Shown here in pieces: positions 8,990 to 19,800 of a DNA stretch of 64,000 bases. Under the pieces are notes generated by a model. It saw only the letters and a list, made by a program, of their open reading frames with translations, did no database searches and was not told the origin of the DNA. The stretch is taken from assembly GCA_001839685.1 (NCBI GenBank), contig MLAK01001260.1, positions 81,500-145,499 on the forward strand, given 5' to 3'. This DNA comes from Tritrichomonas foetus. Lineage: Eukaryota > Parabasalia > Tritrichomonadida > Tritrichomonadidae. A program made the position numbers and the translations under genes. Every line of letters begins with the position of its first letter. The stretch's first letter is position 1.

Positions 8990-10866
8990 TCAATCAATAT
9001 TAAATTGAATACTTTATTTCTGAAAACAAATGATCATTGTGAACAAATCGATTCCAAATCCTAGTCAAAAACTCGTGACAACTCATTTAAAATTGAGAGG
9101 AAACGAAAAGATTGACGCAAATTTGAAAAAAAATAATGTGGAACAAATGTGATATATTGACCTATATCAAAAGAAATGGATGAATCTATTGATGATATTT
9201 TCAATATTCAGAATGAGAAAAAGTATTTTGGAAAGAATCTTCGTCATTTAACACGAAAAGAAAAGAAATGGATGAAAAATTGCATTGATGATTTTAATAA
9301 CATTTCAGAATTTCCTTTGTTTTGAAAATGAAATTCAGTAAATGATTTTGGAATATAGTTTTGGACTTGAGAAAATAAAAATAAATTACTTTGAATTTTT
9401 TTGGAATTACTCTGAATTCTACATAAAATTCTTGGAATATAGATACGGAAAGTATCAAAAATTTCATTATAGATTTATTTTGTGATATAAATTGTGAGAA
9501 AATCTCACATGAAATTAAGAATGTATTAAGAATTATTTGATAATGCATTATCTGTTAAGTCATTTAATTAGACCAGGAATTTCAGAAAAAATGAATGTGC
9601 ATAAAAATATTGTGACCTGTTTATAATAGAATTAAGAAATCATCATAGAATTCAAATATATATTGAAATAATAATGACTTTTTGTCAATATTATATTCAA
9701 TACAGTGATTTACGAATATCTTTCTTCAAATATCTTTTCACAGGTGACCCGACAACTCAGTCATTTTCTACATATATGCTGTTCTCGTAAATCATAAATC
9801 ATTTGTTCCCAATCAAATTTTCACATCAAAATCACCAAAATTCACGATAAGATCAGCCGACCACATAACTATTGAATATATGACTTATTTCTGAAATTAT
9901 TCGGCCTAATCTACAGAATTGTGCAATAACATTAATCAAACTATTCTAGTTTATACGAGTTAAAAATGTATAAACGTTATAAATTCTGGAGTCATTATTC
10001 ATAAATTTCCCTTAAGCCTATTAATTATTCATTGAATAATAGAAAATAAAAACTCATAAAAAGATACCATTCCCAAAGGGATCATTCAAATAATTGACAG
10101 TTGTGTGCGAACAACCGTTTACTAAAAAAGTGAATTTTGACATCTAGAAATATGGATGAAATGGATTTTAGAATTTGTGATTTCTTTGACAGTTAATATA
10201 ATATGATAAAATATCCATTCAATATGCATATTTCATAGAATGAAGTCGATTGAACCTTATCTTGAAGAAATAATTCAACAAAATCAAACAACAGCCATTT
10301 TGTCGTTATTATTATAACCATATTGTTATATTTCTTAAATTGGTGAAAAAATCTCGTATTATTCAAAATATTAATTTTCATCGATGAAAAGTTTATATAT
10401 TCTGAGGTTAGATGGAAACTGTTATCTATTTACCGATTGAATTCAGAAAATTCCCAACTTTTCTTGATCAAATAGATTGATATTTGCAGACAAATCTTCC
10501 TTTGACAATCAAGAAATTAAGTTGAAAAGAGATTATTTTGTCATATCCGAGCCTTTCACTCCCTGATGTTTCTCTACTATCTATACACCTATAACCAATG
10601 TCTTAGTTAAATGAATGAATTCCTAAATAAAATGTCTTTAACACAATATCTAAATGAGTCTAAAGCATTATCTATAACCAGCAAACACACTCATTAGTTT
10701 CATAATATCAAGAAATGAAAAAACTAATACAAAAAATCCATATAATTATCATATAACTTAATTACTACAATATCTGCATTTCATTTCATGAAGGCATAAT
10801 AGGGGGTAAATAATATTTAAAAATAACATCTTTATGAAAAACACATACATAAAATTCAAATCATAT
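8990..10866. other. Long AT-rich intergenic region
   Basis: About 1.9 kb. It holds one short open frame (9176-9325, listed separately) and an inverted repeat GATTTACGA (about 9712) / TCGTAAATC (about 9785) enclosing about 64 bases. The frames at 9294-9548 and 10193-10381 are compositionally AT-driven and unconvincing. I see no tRNA or rRNA. Confidence 0.55.
9176..9325 (+). CDS. Small ORF (49 aa), possible gene or relic
   Basis: ATG to TGA, 49 codons. The peptide is charged and ordered-looking rather than the F/I/N/K noise of surrounding frames: it begins MDESIDDIF, has LTRKEKKWMKN in the middle and ends SEFPLF. Too short for family recognition. It could be a genuine small gene, the remnant of a larger one, or chance. 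Confidence 0.25.
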   Translation: MDESIDDIFNIQNEKKYFGKNLRHLTRKEKKWMKNCIDDFNNISEFPLF

Positions 10867-12327
10867 TCAACAAGCAGCTCCTGCAGCCTGTAGTGCCTGC
10901 TCAAATCCCATATTTGCTGCTTTTATAATCATCTGTGCAGCAGCTTCATCATTTTGCATGACACCTCTTCCAAGTCTTGTCATTACGCCCAAATTGAAAA
11001 GTGCGTCTGGTATATCTTTTGATGCTGCAAACAACAAAAGCGAGACTGCAAAATCATCGCATGTTTTGTCTTTCGCTGCGAGGAGGGCTGCAAGTGATGA
11101 ACACATTTCTGGTTGCTTCATTTCAACTGCACAATGATAAAGGAAATCAACAAGTGCTGCTTTATGATTCAAATCACGCTGATCGATCAGTTTAAAACAT
11201 TGTTTTAATGCTTCAGTTGGTGCAATTTTCATGAAATTATCAGCTTTCTCAATGTTTTCCAAATACTGGGATTCAACAAATGGTTTCTGTGGTGGTTTTA
11301 ATTCACTCTTAGGTGACCATAGTGGCATAGTTGCTGGCTGTTGCTGTTGTTCTTCATTCTTTTCTTCTTCTTCTTCAACAAATTCTATTTTTTCTTCCTC
11401 TTCTTCGTGATTCAATTTTGCTTCCATTTCAGCTCTTTCCTTTTCAAGTGCTTGTTTCTTCGTTGTAGCATTACTAGATTGTTTCATTACAGTTTTGAAT
11501 GATGATTCAAGTTTACTTAATTCAAGTTGCAGTTGATCAGTTTCAAATTTGAGAGCATCAACGGCATCAATTTCTGCTTGATAATCTTTTTCGCTGATTT
11601 TGAGGTTACTTTCATAGTTTTCCATTGAAATTTCTGTAGGTTTGGTATATAAACGATTTTCAAAATTTTGAACAACAATTTTAACTTCGTTGAGGATTTT
11701 TTCACCAACTAAGTCAAAATCAATAAGATCGTTTAAAATGAGATTTTCGAGTTCCTCAATTGGAACCTCTTTGAAATCTACAAATGAAAGAAGTGGGCAT
11801 GCCTCTTTTCCAGTATTTTTAAGATAATTTAATATAAAGTTGATGAAGATTTGGTCTTTTGGTGGTTCGATGCCGTATAAAGTTAACAATCTCATTATTA
11901 AGTGTGGCCTTAATTTCATGAAATCTGGAAATTGGCAAAATTTGACAATATTTGATGCGATATATTTATCCATAGTTGTTGAAATTGCATAGGACATATT
12001 TAAAAACGAAAAAATCGAAAAGATATTGTTGTCATCATTAAGGCCAATGATAAATTTGCAGGCTTCTTCAATAAAATCTTGAATTTTATATATAATCGAG
12101 CTCTTAAGTAAACATGGTGCAAGTTGTGCAGAATTAATTATTGTGTTTGTGTTGTTGTTTATAGCGGCAACTAAAACTTGGAAATCGTTCTCGTCGAGTC
12201 CATCAGAAATGTTCATCGGAAGAGCTGAGTTTTGCTGGTAAAGTTCGTTTGCTAGAGGAGAAAGCGCAAGAAATTTTGTAAAATCAACATTATAAGGATT
12301 GCCATTATGATATACTGTTGGAAGCAT
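10867..12327 (-). CDS. BTB-like protein with coiled coil and C-terminal Sel1-type repeat
   Basis: 486 residues, ATG start, TGA stop. The N-terminal 150 residues have the order of a BTB/POZ-like fold (a short F-T-K-F-L-A-L-S-P strand region, then helices and a BACK-like helical part). Residues about 240-330 are Glu/Lys/Gln-rich and predicted coiled coil. Residues about 429-486 read as one clear Sel1/TPR-like repeat (ALFNLGVMTRLGRG, then A-A-x-M-I-I-K-A-A-N-M-G). Such proteins usually act as adaptors in protein assembly or ubiquitin ligation. The BTB call is weaker than the Sel1 call. Two GTTAAC motifs lie 36 and 60 bases upstream. Confidence 0.65.
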   Translation of the reverse strand: MLPTVYHNGNPYNVDFTKFLALSPLANELYQQNSALPMNISDGLDENDFQVLVAAINNNTNTIINSAQLAPCLLKSSIIYKIQDFIEEACKFIIGLNDDNNIFSIFSFLNMSYAISTTMDKYIASNIVKFCQFPDFMKLRPHLIMRLLTLYGIEPPKDQIFINFILNYLKNTGKEACPLLSFVDFKEVPIEELENLILNDLIDFDLVGEKILNEVKIVVQNFENRLYTKPTEISMENYESNLKISEKDYQAEIDAVDALKFETDQLQLELSKLESSFKTVMKQSSNATTKKQALEKERAEMEAKLNHEEEEEKIEFVEEEEEKNEEQQQQPATMPLWSPKSELKPPQKPFVESQYLENIEKADNFMKIAPTEALKQCFKLIDQRDLNHKAALVDFLYHCAVEMKQPEMCSSLAALLAAKDKTCDDFAVSLLLFAASKDIPDALFNLGVMTRLGRGVMQNDEAAAQMIIKAANMGFEQALQAAGAAC

Positions 12328-12362
12328 TTGATTGTGTGAAAATAGTCAATCTGGCACTTTTT

Positions 12363-12397
12363 AGTTAACCATTTTTGAATCACATAGGTTAACCACT
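12363..12397. promoter_or_regulatory. Paired GTTAACC motifs upstream of the BTB-like gene
   Basis: AGTTAACCATT (12363-12373) and GGTTAACCACT (12387-12397), 24 bases apart, 36-70 bases before the start codon. The 11-mer AGTTAACCATT recurs exactly at 16689-16699 upstream of the Rictor gene. Likely protein-binding sites; inference. Confidence 0.4.
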
Positions 12398-12965
12398 CTT
12401 AAGTTTTTTTCCCATTATCTCAATTACATAATCTTTATTAATAAATCTTGATTAAAAAAGTTATAAAAGAGGATTAAACTGTAAACATGAATCACATGAA
12501 AATAGCATCATATGAACTTTTTTTCATGAAGATCAACAAGAAATCATTTTATTAACACCAAAAACTGGACACGAAAGTTTCATCAACACCTTAGAATAGA
12601 TCCAACATAAAAACAACAATAATACAAATATGAAATAGAAAATTATAACAAATGTTCAATGCAAATTCTTCAATACTTTAAAACTAATGATGGTATATGT
12701 TTATATAATGTATAACTATATATATACTAACATTTAATTAAAATTTCAAAAAAATAAAAATTGTCGAGTCGGTCATGACTGTTCTCTTTTGAATATAGAG
12801 TATCGTGAATAAACACTTCTTACAAGGTGTACACCAGATTTCATAAAACATGTTTATGACAAACGGTATGATGAATCAGTTCTAAAAACTGGAATTATTA
12901 AATTTATTCGATCAATCATTTTAATAAACATTTTGTTGGAAAAATTTAATTTTCTCAAAAAACAA

Positions 12966-12985
12966 TTTTTTTTTTTTTTTTTTTT
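12966..12985. repeat. Poly-T tract (20 nt)
   Basis: Uninterrupted T run in the region upstream of the bromodomain gene. Confidence 0.85.
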
Positions 12986-13386
12986 GATGTATCTTTGATG
13001 TGCAGATTATTTCAAGCAAAAATGTTCTAGTCACATATATTCTTTCTTCACTAAAAAGGTTTGATGTCAAAAATAAAAACGAAAATAATCGATAATTATA
13101 ATTTTTTTTTTTTATGATCTACAGATTTTTCATAAAAACGGCAAAATCATGTTTTTATTTTGGTGATACCGGGTGTACACGGGGGTTTTCTCCTCTTCTT
13201 TGGCGTTTTTTATATAAGTTTATAGAATAACAGTGTTTTAATGATTCACCATGATGATGTATAGAATTCTATTTTGTGTTGATGATATTTTTTCAGTATT
13301 TTAAGAAAGTGAAACAGAAAAAGTTTTTCCATTGTGAAGAAGTGCGTTTTGGGGTGCAGCAACTTTTTGTGACCCTAGTCCATAAA

Positions 13387-13404
13387 GTAAACGGTCATTT
13401 CACG
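13387..13404 (+). promoter_or_regulatory. GTAAACGGT plus TCATTT initiator-like element
   Basis: GTAAACGGT is followed directly by CATTTCACG and then the ATG at 13405. TCATTT fits the trichomonad initiator consensus TCA-Py-(T/A), placed 5-10 bases before the start codon as is usual in this group. This is the main reason for choosing 13405 as the start. Confidence 0.55.
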
Positions 13405-14100
13405 ATGCCACGAAAAATTACCATTCAGCGACATTTTTCGAGTTCAATACTCATGAAAGTTATGAACGAATTCCAAATGCACCCAATTTCTGCACCGTAC
13501 TGGATCCCTATTGATCCAACTTCACTTGATCGCGCCAAACAGAATATCGTTGCAGTAAAAGATGTAATCGATCTTTCTATTGTTAGACAACACCTGTATG
13601 ATGGCGAATACACAACTCTCGATGCTTGGTATAACGATTGCTTATCAGTTTTCAATGATTACGATCTTCTATTCGGGGACGATCCCGTTCAAAAACTCGT
13701 CAATAATTACAGCAAGAAACTTTTTCACAAAATTTCAGTTCAACAAGGTGTAGATCTAATCGATCATTGGTCAGAACAAATATACAACTTGCGCACGAAA
13801 TTAAACACTCTAATTAATTCTGTACCAACCAAATATATATCTAAAAATACCATGAAGACAAGAAAACCGAAAAGCAAAGGCACTGATAAAATCGAAAAAA
13901 TAAAGGAAATTCGAAAAGCAATTGAAACTTTCAAAACACCTCAGGATTGGAGACCATCTTTAATTATTTTGATTAAAAATGGATACGAAGTGGGGAAAAA
14001 GAAAGTTGACTTAGATTTGATGGATATGAAAGCGGAAACGATCAATCAACTATACAACGACTTAAAAGAAAGAAATATTCTGATAGATGATGATGATTGA
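13405..14100 (+). CDS. Bromodomain protein with NET-like C-terminus
   Basis: 231 residues from the ATG at 13405. Residues about 8-115 follow the bromodomain pattern: helix Z with VMNEF, then HPISAPYWIPIDP, VIDLSIVRQHL, DGEYTTLDAWYNDC and a last helix (VQKLVNNYSKKLFHKI). At the place where bromodomains carry the acetyl-lysine-binding Asn (the YN after the D-x-x-x-x-F helix) this protein reads DYDLLFGDD, with Phe instead. The C-terminal part (about 165-228: I-K-E-I-R-K-A-I-E then VDLDLMDMKAETINQLYNDL) resembles an extraterminal (NET) domain, so a BET-like relationship is possible. Expected role: chromatin binding in transcription. Upstream GTG/ATG codons at 13276-13282 would add 41-43 Lys/Phe-rich residues and are judged non-coding. 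Confidence 0.75.
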   Translation: MPRKITIQRHFSSSILMKVMNEFQMHPISAPYWIPIDPTSLDRAKQNIVAVKDVIDLSIVRQHLYDGEYTTLDAWYNDCLSVFNDYDLLFGDDPVQKLVNNYSKKLFHKISVQQGVDLIDHWSEQIYNLRTKLNTLINSVPTKYISKNTMKTRKPKSKGTDKIEKIKEIRKAIETFKTPQDWRPSLIILIKNGYEVGKKKVDLDLMDMKAETINQLYNDLKERNILIDDDD

Positions 14101-15032
14101 CAAAATGATATTGTTTTATAAAATTTTCTATAAATATTTTTTGTATTTTTTTTTCTGTTCCTTCAACATTCCAAATAAGAATTCGAAAATGTTCATTCTG
14201 TGGATTAAAAAGTTTTAACAAGCTTTTAGATCATATAATATATATCATATTTCGTCGTAAAAACATCGTATAAAGATATTTTGAATCAACTTTTTCTTCA
14301 GACAGGATAGGTTTCTCGAAAAACGAAAAACACTGCATCATTACATACTAGATAAACTATCGATATATTATTATTAAACTGTTCAGCAGCATGGTCACTT
14401 GACAATTTCGAAAAATGATATTTTATTTTTTGTCAGTAAAAAATTATTAATTTGATTTAAATTTCATAGTATAATCTTAATTATATTTAAATATCATGAA
14501 TATATAATTAATTTGAAGTTTAAATGATTTTAAAGGGTTGAAAAAATAATAATTTCTAAAACCGTGGTTTTTCAATTTTTCAGGATCTATAACCCCAAAT
14601 CCTAATTATTTTTGATACAATTCACTTTTATCTAGTAAAATTAAGAAAAAAATGAATAGGCCGTTCTGCACACCAAAGAGTTTTTGTAATTTTTTGCATT
14701 TAAACAAAATCTAATAGATATTTTTTATTAATTTTTTATGTGGATGTAACTATATATAATTTAAAATATATCAATGACATTTTTTTGATGCTAATACTTT
14801 TTTATAAATATTCCTAAAAAAAATTGTAATTCTTGATTGACACATATTTATTAAAGAAAAATATTGTTACATATATGTGTATTTATTTTCAAATGGAAAT
14901 TCTTCATTAATATGACATTTTAGCCTTTTAAAGAATATAAAAATTTTCATGAAAATAAGTTTTTTTTCATTGAAATATCGACTGAATATGTATTGAAAAA
15001 GTTGCGTTTTATAAAATTAATCATCAAAAAAA
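14101..15032. other. AT-rich intergenic region
   Basis: About 930 bases, very AT-rich. I see no coding-like frame, repeat or RNA gene. TCATC lies about 10 bases before the next start codon. Confidence 0.5.
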
Positions 15033-15464
15033 ATGATAGAATTTCTTGCTCTCAGTGGCATTTTTTTTTATATTTACCTCTTATATTCCATTCTACAAAA
15101 ATTATTACATTTTCTATCGGCTCGAACTCAAAAGCAATTGCCAAATCATTTAAATTTAATTCGAACTAATTTTGATTTCGATGAACCGGAACAACCATTT
15201 TCCCAGCAAACTCAAACAATAACAAAATATAATCAGAAGAAAAAAAAATATAAAGAAGCACAAGAAAAAAAATCCAGAGAGGGTGTTATTTCTCGTTATA
15301 AAACCAAACATAAAGAAAATATGAAAATTATTCAATGTTTGCAACAAAAAAAGAGACAAAAAGATACTTTATTAATAGAAGAAATGCTAAATCAATTCTT
15401 AAGTCAACCTGTATCCCACGCTATTGCTAATAATTTTAAAAATTTTGTTTACAGAAAAAAAAAT
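15033..15464 (+). CDS. Membrane-anchored charged protein, 3' end lost in assembly gap
   Basis: ATG start, 144 codons readable before the N run. Residues 1-30 are a hydrophobic segment (ALSGIFFYIYLLYSIL) that would act as an uncleaved signal anchor. The rest is Lys/Gln/Glu-rich with a probable coiled coil (about 65-115), then a more structured-looking stretch (EEMLNQFLSQPVSHAIANNF). The family is not recognisable. The stop codon lies in or just after the gap; sequence after the gap does not continue convincingly. Confidence 0.5.
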
Positions 15465-15623
15465 NNNNNNNNNNNNNNNNNNNNNNNNNNNNNNNNNNNN
15501 NNNNNNNNNNNNNNNNNNNNNNNNNNNNNNNNNNNNNNNNNNNNNNNNNNNNNNNNNNNNNNNNNNNNNNNNNNNNNNNNNNNNNNNNNNNNNNNNNNNN
15601 NNNNNNNNNNNNNNNNNNNNNNN
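15465..15623. other. Assembly gap (159 N)
   Basis: Run of N interrupting the gene that starts at 15033. The true gap size may differ. Confidence 0.99.
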
Positions 15624-15914
15624 AACATCATTTTTGAAAATTCGCTTTATTGTTAAAATAATATTACTATGTTATTAGCTTTATAATATGAATATAAAAA
15701 ATAAATTAATTTTTTAAAAAAACTCTAGTGGAGCTTTCTGAAAAACACTTTTTACAATTTCAATTTTTCGAATAAAAAAGGGCTTTTTTCGAAAATGCTT
15801 GGTAGAAATTCCTTAAAAATAGCATATTTATTCTAGTGAAAGTTACCTGCACATCATATAAAAAAATGAGATCAATCTTGGGTCAAAAGGCGATCTTTAT
15901 ACGTTGTTCGTAAA

Positions 15915-16072
15915 ATGGTGAAATTTTCGTTGTATCAACTTTTATTCGAATTGATATCAAAGGAATTCAGAAATGGTAATTTTGTGGAGCAATAAGTGAT
16001 AATAATTTCGTGGATCCTAGAATTAGCAATTATTATGAATTACTTCCTGATAAATTATCGTTTTCATTGTAA
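15915..16072 (+). pseudogene. Decayed coding fragment with frameshift
   Basis: ATG opens a 26-codon frame (MVKFSLYQLLFELISKEF and so on) ending in TAA at 15993-15995. In the frame shifted by -1 from base 15995, reading continues for 25 codons (SDNNFVDPRISNYYELLPDK and on) to TAA. Both parts look protein-like and join through one frameshift, as in the first residues of a decayed gene. Family not recognised; it may also be chance. Confidence 0.3.
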
Positions 16073-16688
16073 GTTTTTTTATAAACGTTCTCTTTTTTGC
16101 TCACAATTATTTCTTAAATAATTTATATATATTTCAGAAATATTTTGTGATAATTTCAATATATTATGAAATAAATTGAATGCTAGTTGAATTCTTTTTA
16201 ATGAAAAATAAGACTTCAAAAATAAGAATTAAGTAAATTGCCGATGCAAATTTATTTAGGAAAATACTGTAAACCAAATTTCTAAGTTGCGAATAATTTC
16301 GAATGAAATTGAAAATTGAAAATTTGAAATTTGAGATATTTAGACGCCTTTCTTCATTTTTAGAACTACTCAAGATGTACATCATAAATTATTAATGACA
16401 GTGTGATATTTCAATTTTATTCGAGAAAGATTTATCTTGTCCTAAAACAAAAATACCTGTAAATGCACTTCGGCATTATCAAAAAGTGAAAAAGTCAAAA
16501 AACATTCGCCTTTTCACTTTTTCAATACACCTTTCTAAATTGAATGGTGCATTATTTGCGTCACCGATAGTACCAAGACCTTCCCCACCTTATAGAATCT
16601 GATCGCTAGCTTGTTCTATGAAATAATGTGCAAGCTTCAAGGAAAATGATTTGAATCATAAAAAAAATATATTGTTTTGGGTAACAAT

Positions 16689-16699
16689 AGTTAACCATT
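16689..16699. promoter_or_regulatory. AGTTAACCATT motif upstream of the Rictor gene
   Basis: Exact 11-base match to the element at 12363-12373 near the BTB-like gene. It lies 171 bases before the ATG. Function is inference. Confidence 0.3.
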
Positions 16700-16869
16700 C
16701 CTTCTCATTCTGCATTTGACTTTATACTAGTGACCAATTATTCATTAAAAAAGTTAGCTTTTTTTTGTCACTTTACATAATTTTTTCAATAAATTATTCT
16801 GTACTTTCGATCGTCATTTTAACTTTTTATATGAAATTTCATCGTTTTTAGTGTTATTCTCCAATTCTC

Positions 16870-19800
16870 ATGATAAATTCTACTTTTGCATTAGGATTGC
16901 GAGCAGTCTCAATTAGCCAGATTCAACACCAGCAACTTTTGATCTCATTACACATGCTCGAAAATGAATCCGCTACACTCGATACAAATTCTCAACCGAT
17001 GGATTTTATCGCTCACTTTCTTCACCACCTTTACACATCGCAAAATTCGTCTGTCAGAGCATCAATTTTACGAATCATCACAAATTTAGAAATTAATTCA
17101 AATAAGTCAATTGTTGAAAAATACCAATTTGATAAAATTGTGGCAGCTTCCCTTGACCAAAAAATTCCAGATCCTCCTGTCAAAATCGATGAAGAAAAAC
17201 TAGCCGCTTTTAAGGTGATAATGGTTGGACTCAAATATTTTTCTGTTTTACCACTTTCCATAATTCGGGCCTTGATTTCACTTTATAATGCGCCAAAACA
17301 CAATTACCACAAACTTATTGTTTCAATTCTAGCAGAAGGAATTTTAGTTTATGATGATTTTCCAGACTTGGAGGAAGTTTCAAGTATTTTCATAGATAAA
17401 GTTATGGAAAATCAGGACCAATCTTTAATAGGTCTATTCGGTTATATTTTCGAGAGGCAAAGCCATCGGGCCATTCAAAAGCATTTTGCCACTCGATTAA
17501 ATTCACCTTTTTCTGCAATGGGTGATACAAAAGATTTAACTGTTGCTACTATTGTAATTACACAAATTTTAAGATCATGGCCTGGTTTAATGTGCTTTGG
17601 AATTCAAATTGGTGCACTTCCTGATTTACTCAGAATTATAAATCATTCAACTCCAATAGTCTTGAAAATATTAAATGATCTTTTATTTATTGATGGTCCA
17701 GATCAGTCTGTTGTTGACTGTTATACAGGTTTCCTTTTTTATTATTTATTAAAAAATGGAATTCTTGAAAAACTCAGCGAAATTTCTAAAAATAATGAAG
17801 ACGCTGTAAATCTTCTAAATTTATTATTAAGATATGCACCACCTGATAGTACACTTTGTAAATCAATTTACCATCCGAAAGCAAGAATTGACTATACAGA
17901 ATCGGAAAACATTTACTTAAAAGTTTCTCAAAATATTGCAAATGTTGTAATTCCAACAACAATAAGCAATTATACCCTTCCACGAGAACCTACACAATGG
18001 GACTGGGCAACCATTCGATCATACTTAATGGTTTTATTACCAAGTAACAGTACAGAAGCTGCCAGTCCAAATGCACAGACTTTTTATAATCGCCTTTTTG
18101 ATTATTTCTGTTTAGAATTTAATACTTCTTATTCATCAACAAATTATGCAGTAATTTCACAATGTCTTTTTGCATTCATTAATTTATTGCTTGCTACAAA
18201 ACGTGGACAAGATTTGTTATCTGAAAAATTGAATTTTGCTCAAGCAATCGTAAATGCTTACAATAATTTGAGAAATGCAACCACTATTGAGAAAAATCAT
18301 CCTTCTTGGGTTTTAATTGAGATTTTCTGTCATTTAATGTGCGAGACAGAAGGTATGCAAGCTCTTGTGCGTTGGAGAATCTTCCATGTTTTGGATAGAG
18401 AAGCTGACAAATTTAAAACACCTCAAGTTTTCCAAAAATTGTTGAGGAAGTTGAGTTTTACTCCACAATATCAATTAACAGCAACTTTTTATGTGAGATT
18501 TTTGAAAAGTGAGAATTTGGAAATTGTTGAAATTGCAATGCATGAATTAAAAAAGAAGGCTGACAAACTTCCAAACTTTTATAAAGATTGTTTAAAAATG
18601 ATTTTATTAGATCAAATTAAAGAAACCTATCAAAAGATCAAAAAGTCTAACGACGAATTAAATGCAATGACAAACGTACAGGCGCAGAGCCCTAATACCG
18701 ATGCACTTATAAAGAGTTTGCAGAATATGAAATCACAAATGAATCTTTATTTGAATTTGTTATGCGAGATGATGATGAAAAGCAACGAATGTTTAGAAAT
18801 TGTTGCAAAAGATAAATTACTTCATCAAATAATTAAATTATTTTCACGTGAAATTTACTGTGTCCTTTTAAGTCATCCGGAGGGATTGTTAAATGCGAAT
18901 GTTGATGAAGAAATAAGTTATTGGAAAACACAGGGAATTTTTCAATATGTTCATACTTACGACATGGCTGTTTCCATGACTTTTAATAAGAAGTTTATGA
19001 CAATTCCATCAATTGTTCATTCAGAAAATTATGCATTAATGCCACCTCATTTATTTGGTCAACTTAGTAAAACTGTTGAAGGATATAATAAATTGAAGCC
19101 TTTAATTGGTTATTTGCTTAAACTATGTATCTCTTCAACAATTCTGAAACGACGTGCTGCATTTTTTGCATTGGGCCATCTTGGATCAATTCCTAATGGA
19201 ATCTCAATTGATATTTTGGTGAAAATGATTGAATCAGCTGAAGAAAGTTCATCTTATTTACTTAGAGGTACACTTTTTGTTGCACTTTCATTAGTTTATT
19301 TAACACCACAGTTTTCTGACTTCCTTTTCACGGCCGGATTTCATCTCTTTCGATTTGGCTCACACACATGTGTCATTCCTATTGATCCGAAATTAATTTT
19401 AATTGATACTGCATCGAATGATGAAAAAGTATCTGAAAACATAGAACCAAAAACATCATTTAATCAACTTACTGAACTAGTTATAAAAATGATGAATCCA
19501 ATAATTTCTGGGCAAGCAAGAAATGATTTAGTAGCACTTGTTAATACACATGGAAAAGAAATGTCAACCTATGAAAACGTTTCATTTTTACATAATACAT
19601 TAGCCAAATACTCCTTTGGAACTGAAGCTAGACAATTTTTATATAGTTTGTTTAAATTCGTACCAATTATACCGCCAAGTTATCCAGTAATTGATACCAG
19701 AATTGCGTCAGAATGTTGTGCGAGAGTATTGGAATCCACGGCATATACAACCAATATGCTTCCATCTGAAAACACAACTTTATCATATATTAAAATTCCA

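Larger units (their letters stand above)
12328..13404. other. Divergent intergenic region
   Basis: About 1.1 kb between the BTB-like and bromodomain genes. It contains two GTTAAC motifs, a 20-base poly-T, a palindrome GGTGTACACC (12826-12835) and a second GGTGTACAC (13172-13180). The frame reaching back to 13276 depends on a GTG start and is better read as 5' flank. Confidence 0.55.
15624..16869. other. Intergenic region upstream of the Rictor gene
   Basis: About 1.25 kb. It holds a decayed coding fragment (15915-16072, listed separately) and AGTTAACCATT at 16689-16699. The minus-strand frame at 16164-16385 is F/I/N/K-rich and not convincing. Confidence 0.5.

Noticed and set aside
9294..9548. 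84-residue minus-strand frame
   Set aside because: F/I/N/K composition dictated by AT content; no protein-like pattern.
9712..9793. 82-base segment bounded by GATTTACGA/TCGTAAATC, tRNA-like in length
   Set aside because: No T-loop (GTTCRA), D-loop or CCA-side pairing pattern of a tRNA; kept only as an inverted repeat.
13276..13404. N-terminal extension of the bromodomain protein
   Set aside because: Begins with GTG/TTG, is Lys/Phe-rich, and overlaps the TCATTT initiator-like element directly before the ATG at 13405.
16164..16385. 73-residue minus-strand frame
   Set aside because: Low-complexity F/I/N/S composition in AT-rich DNA.
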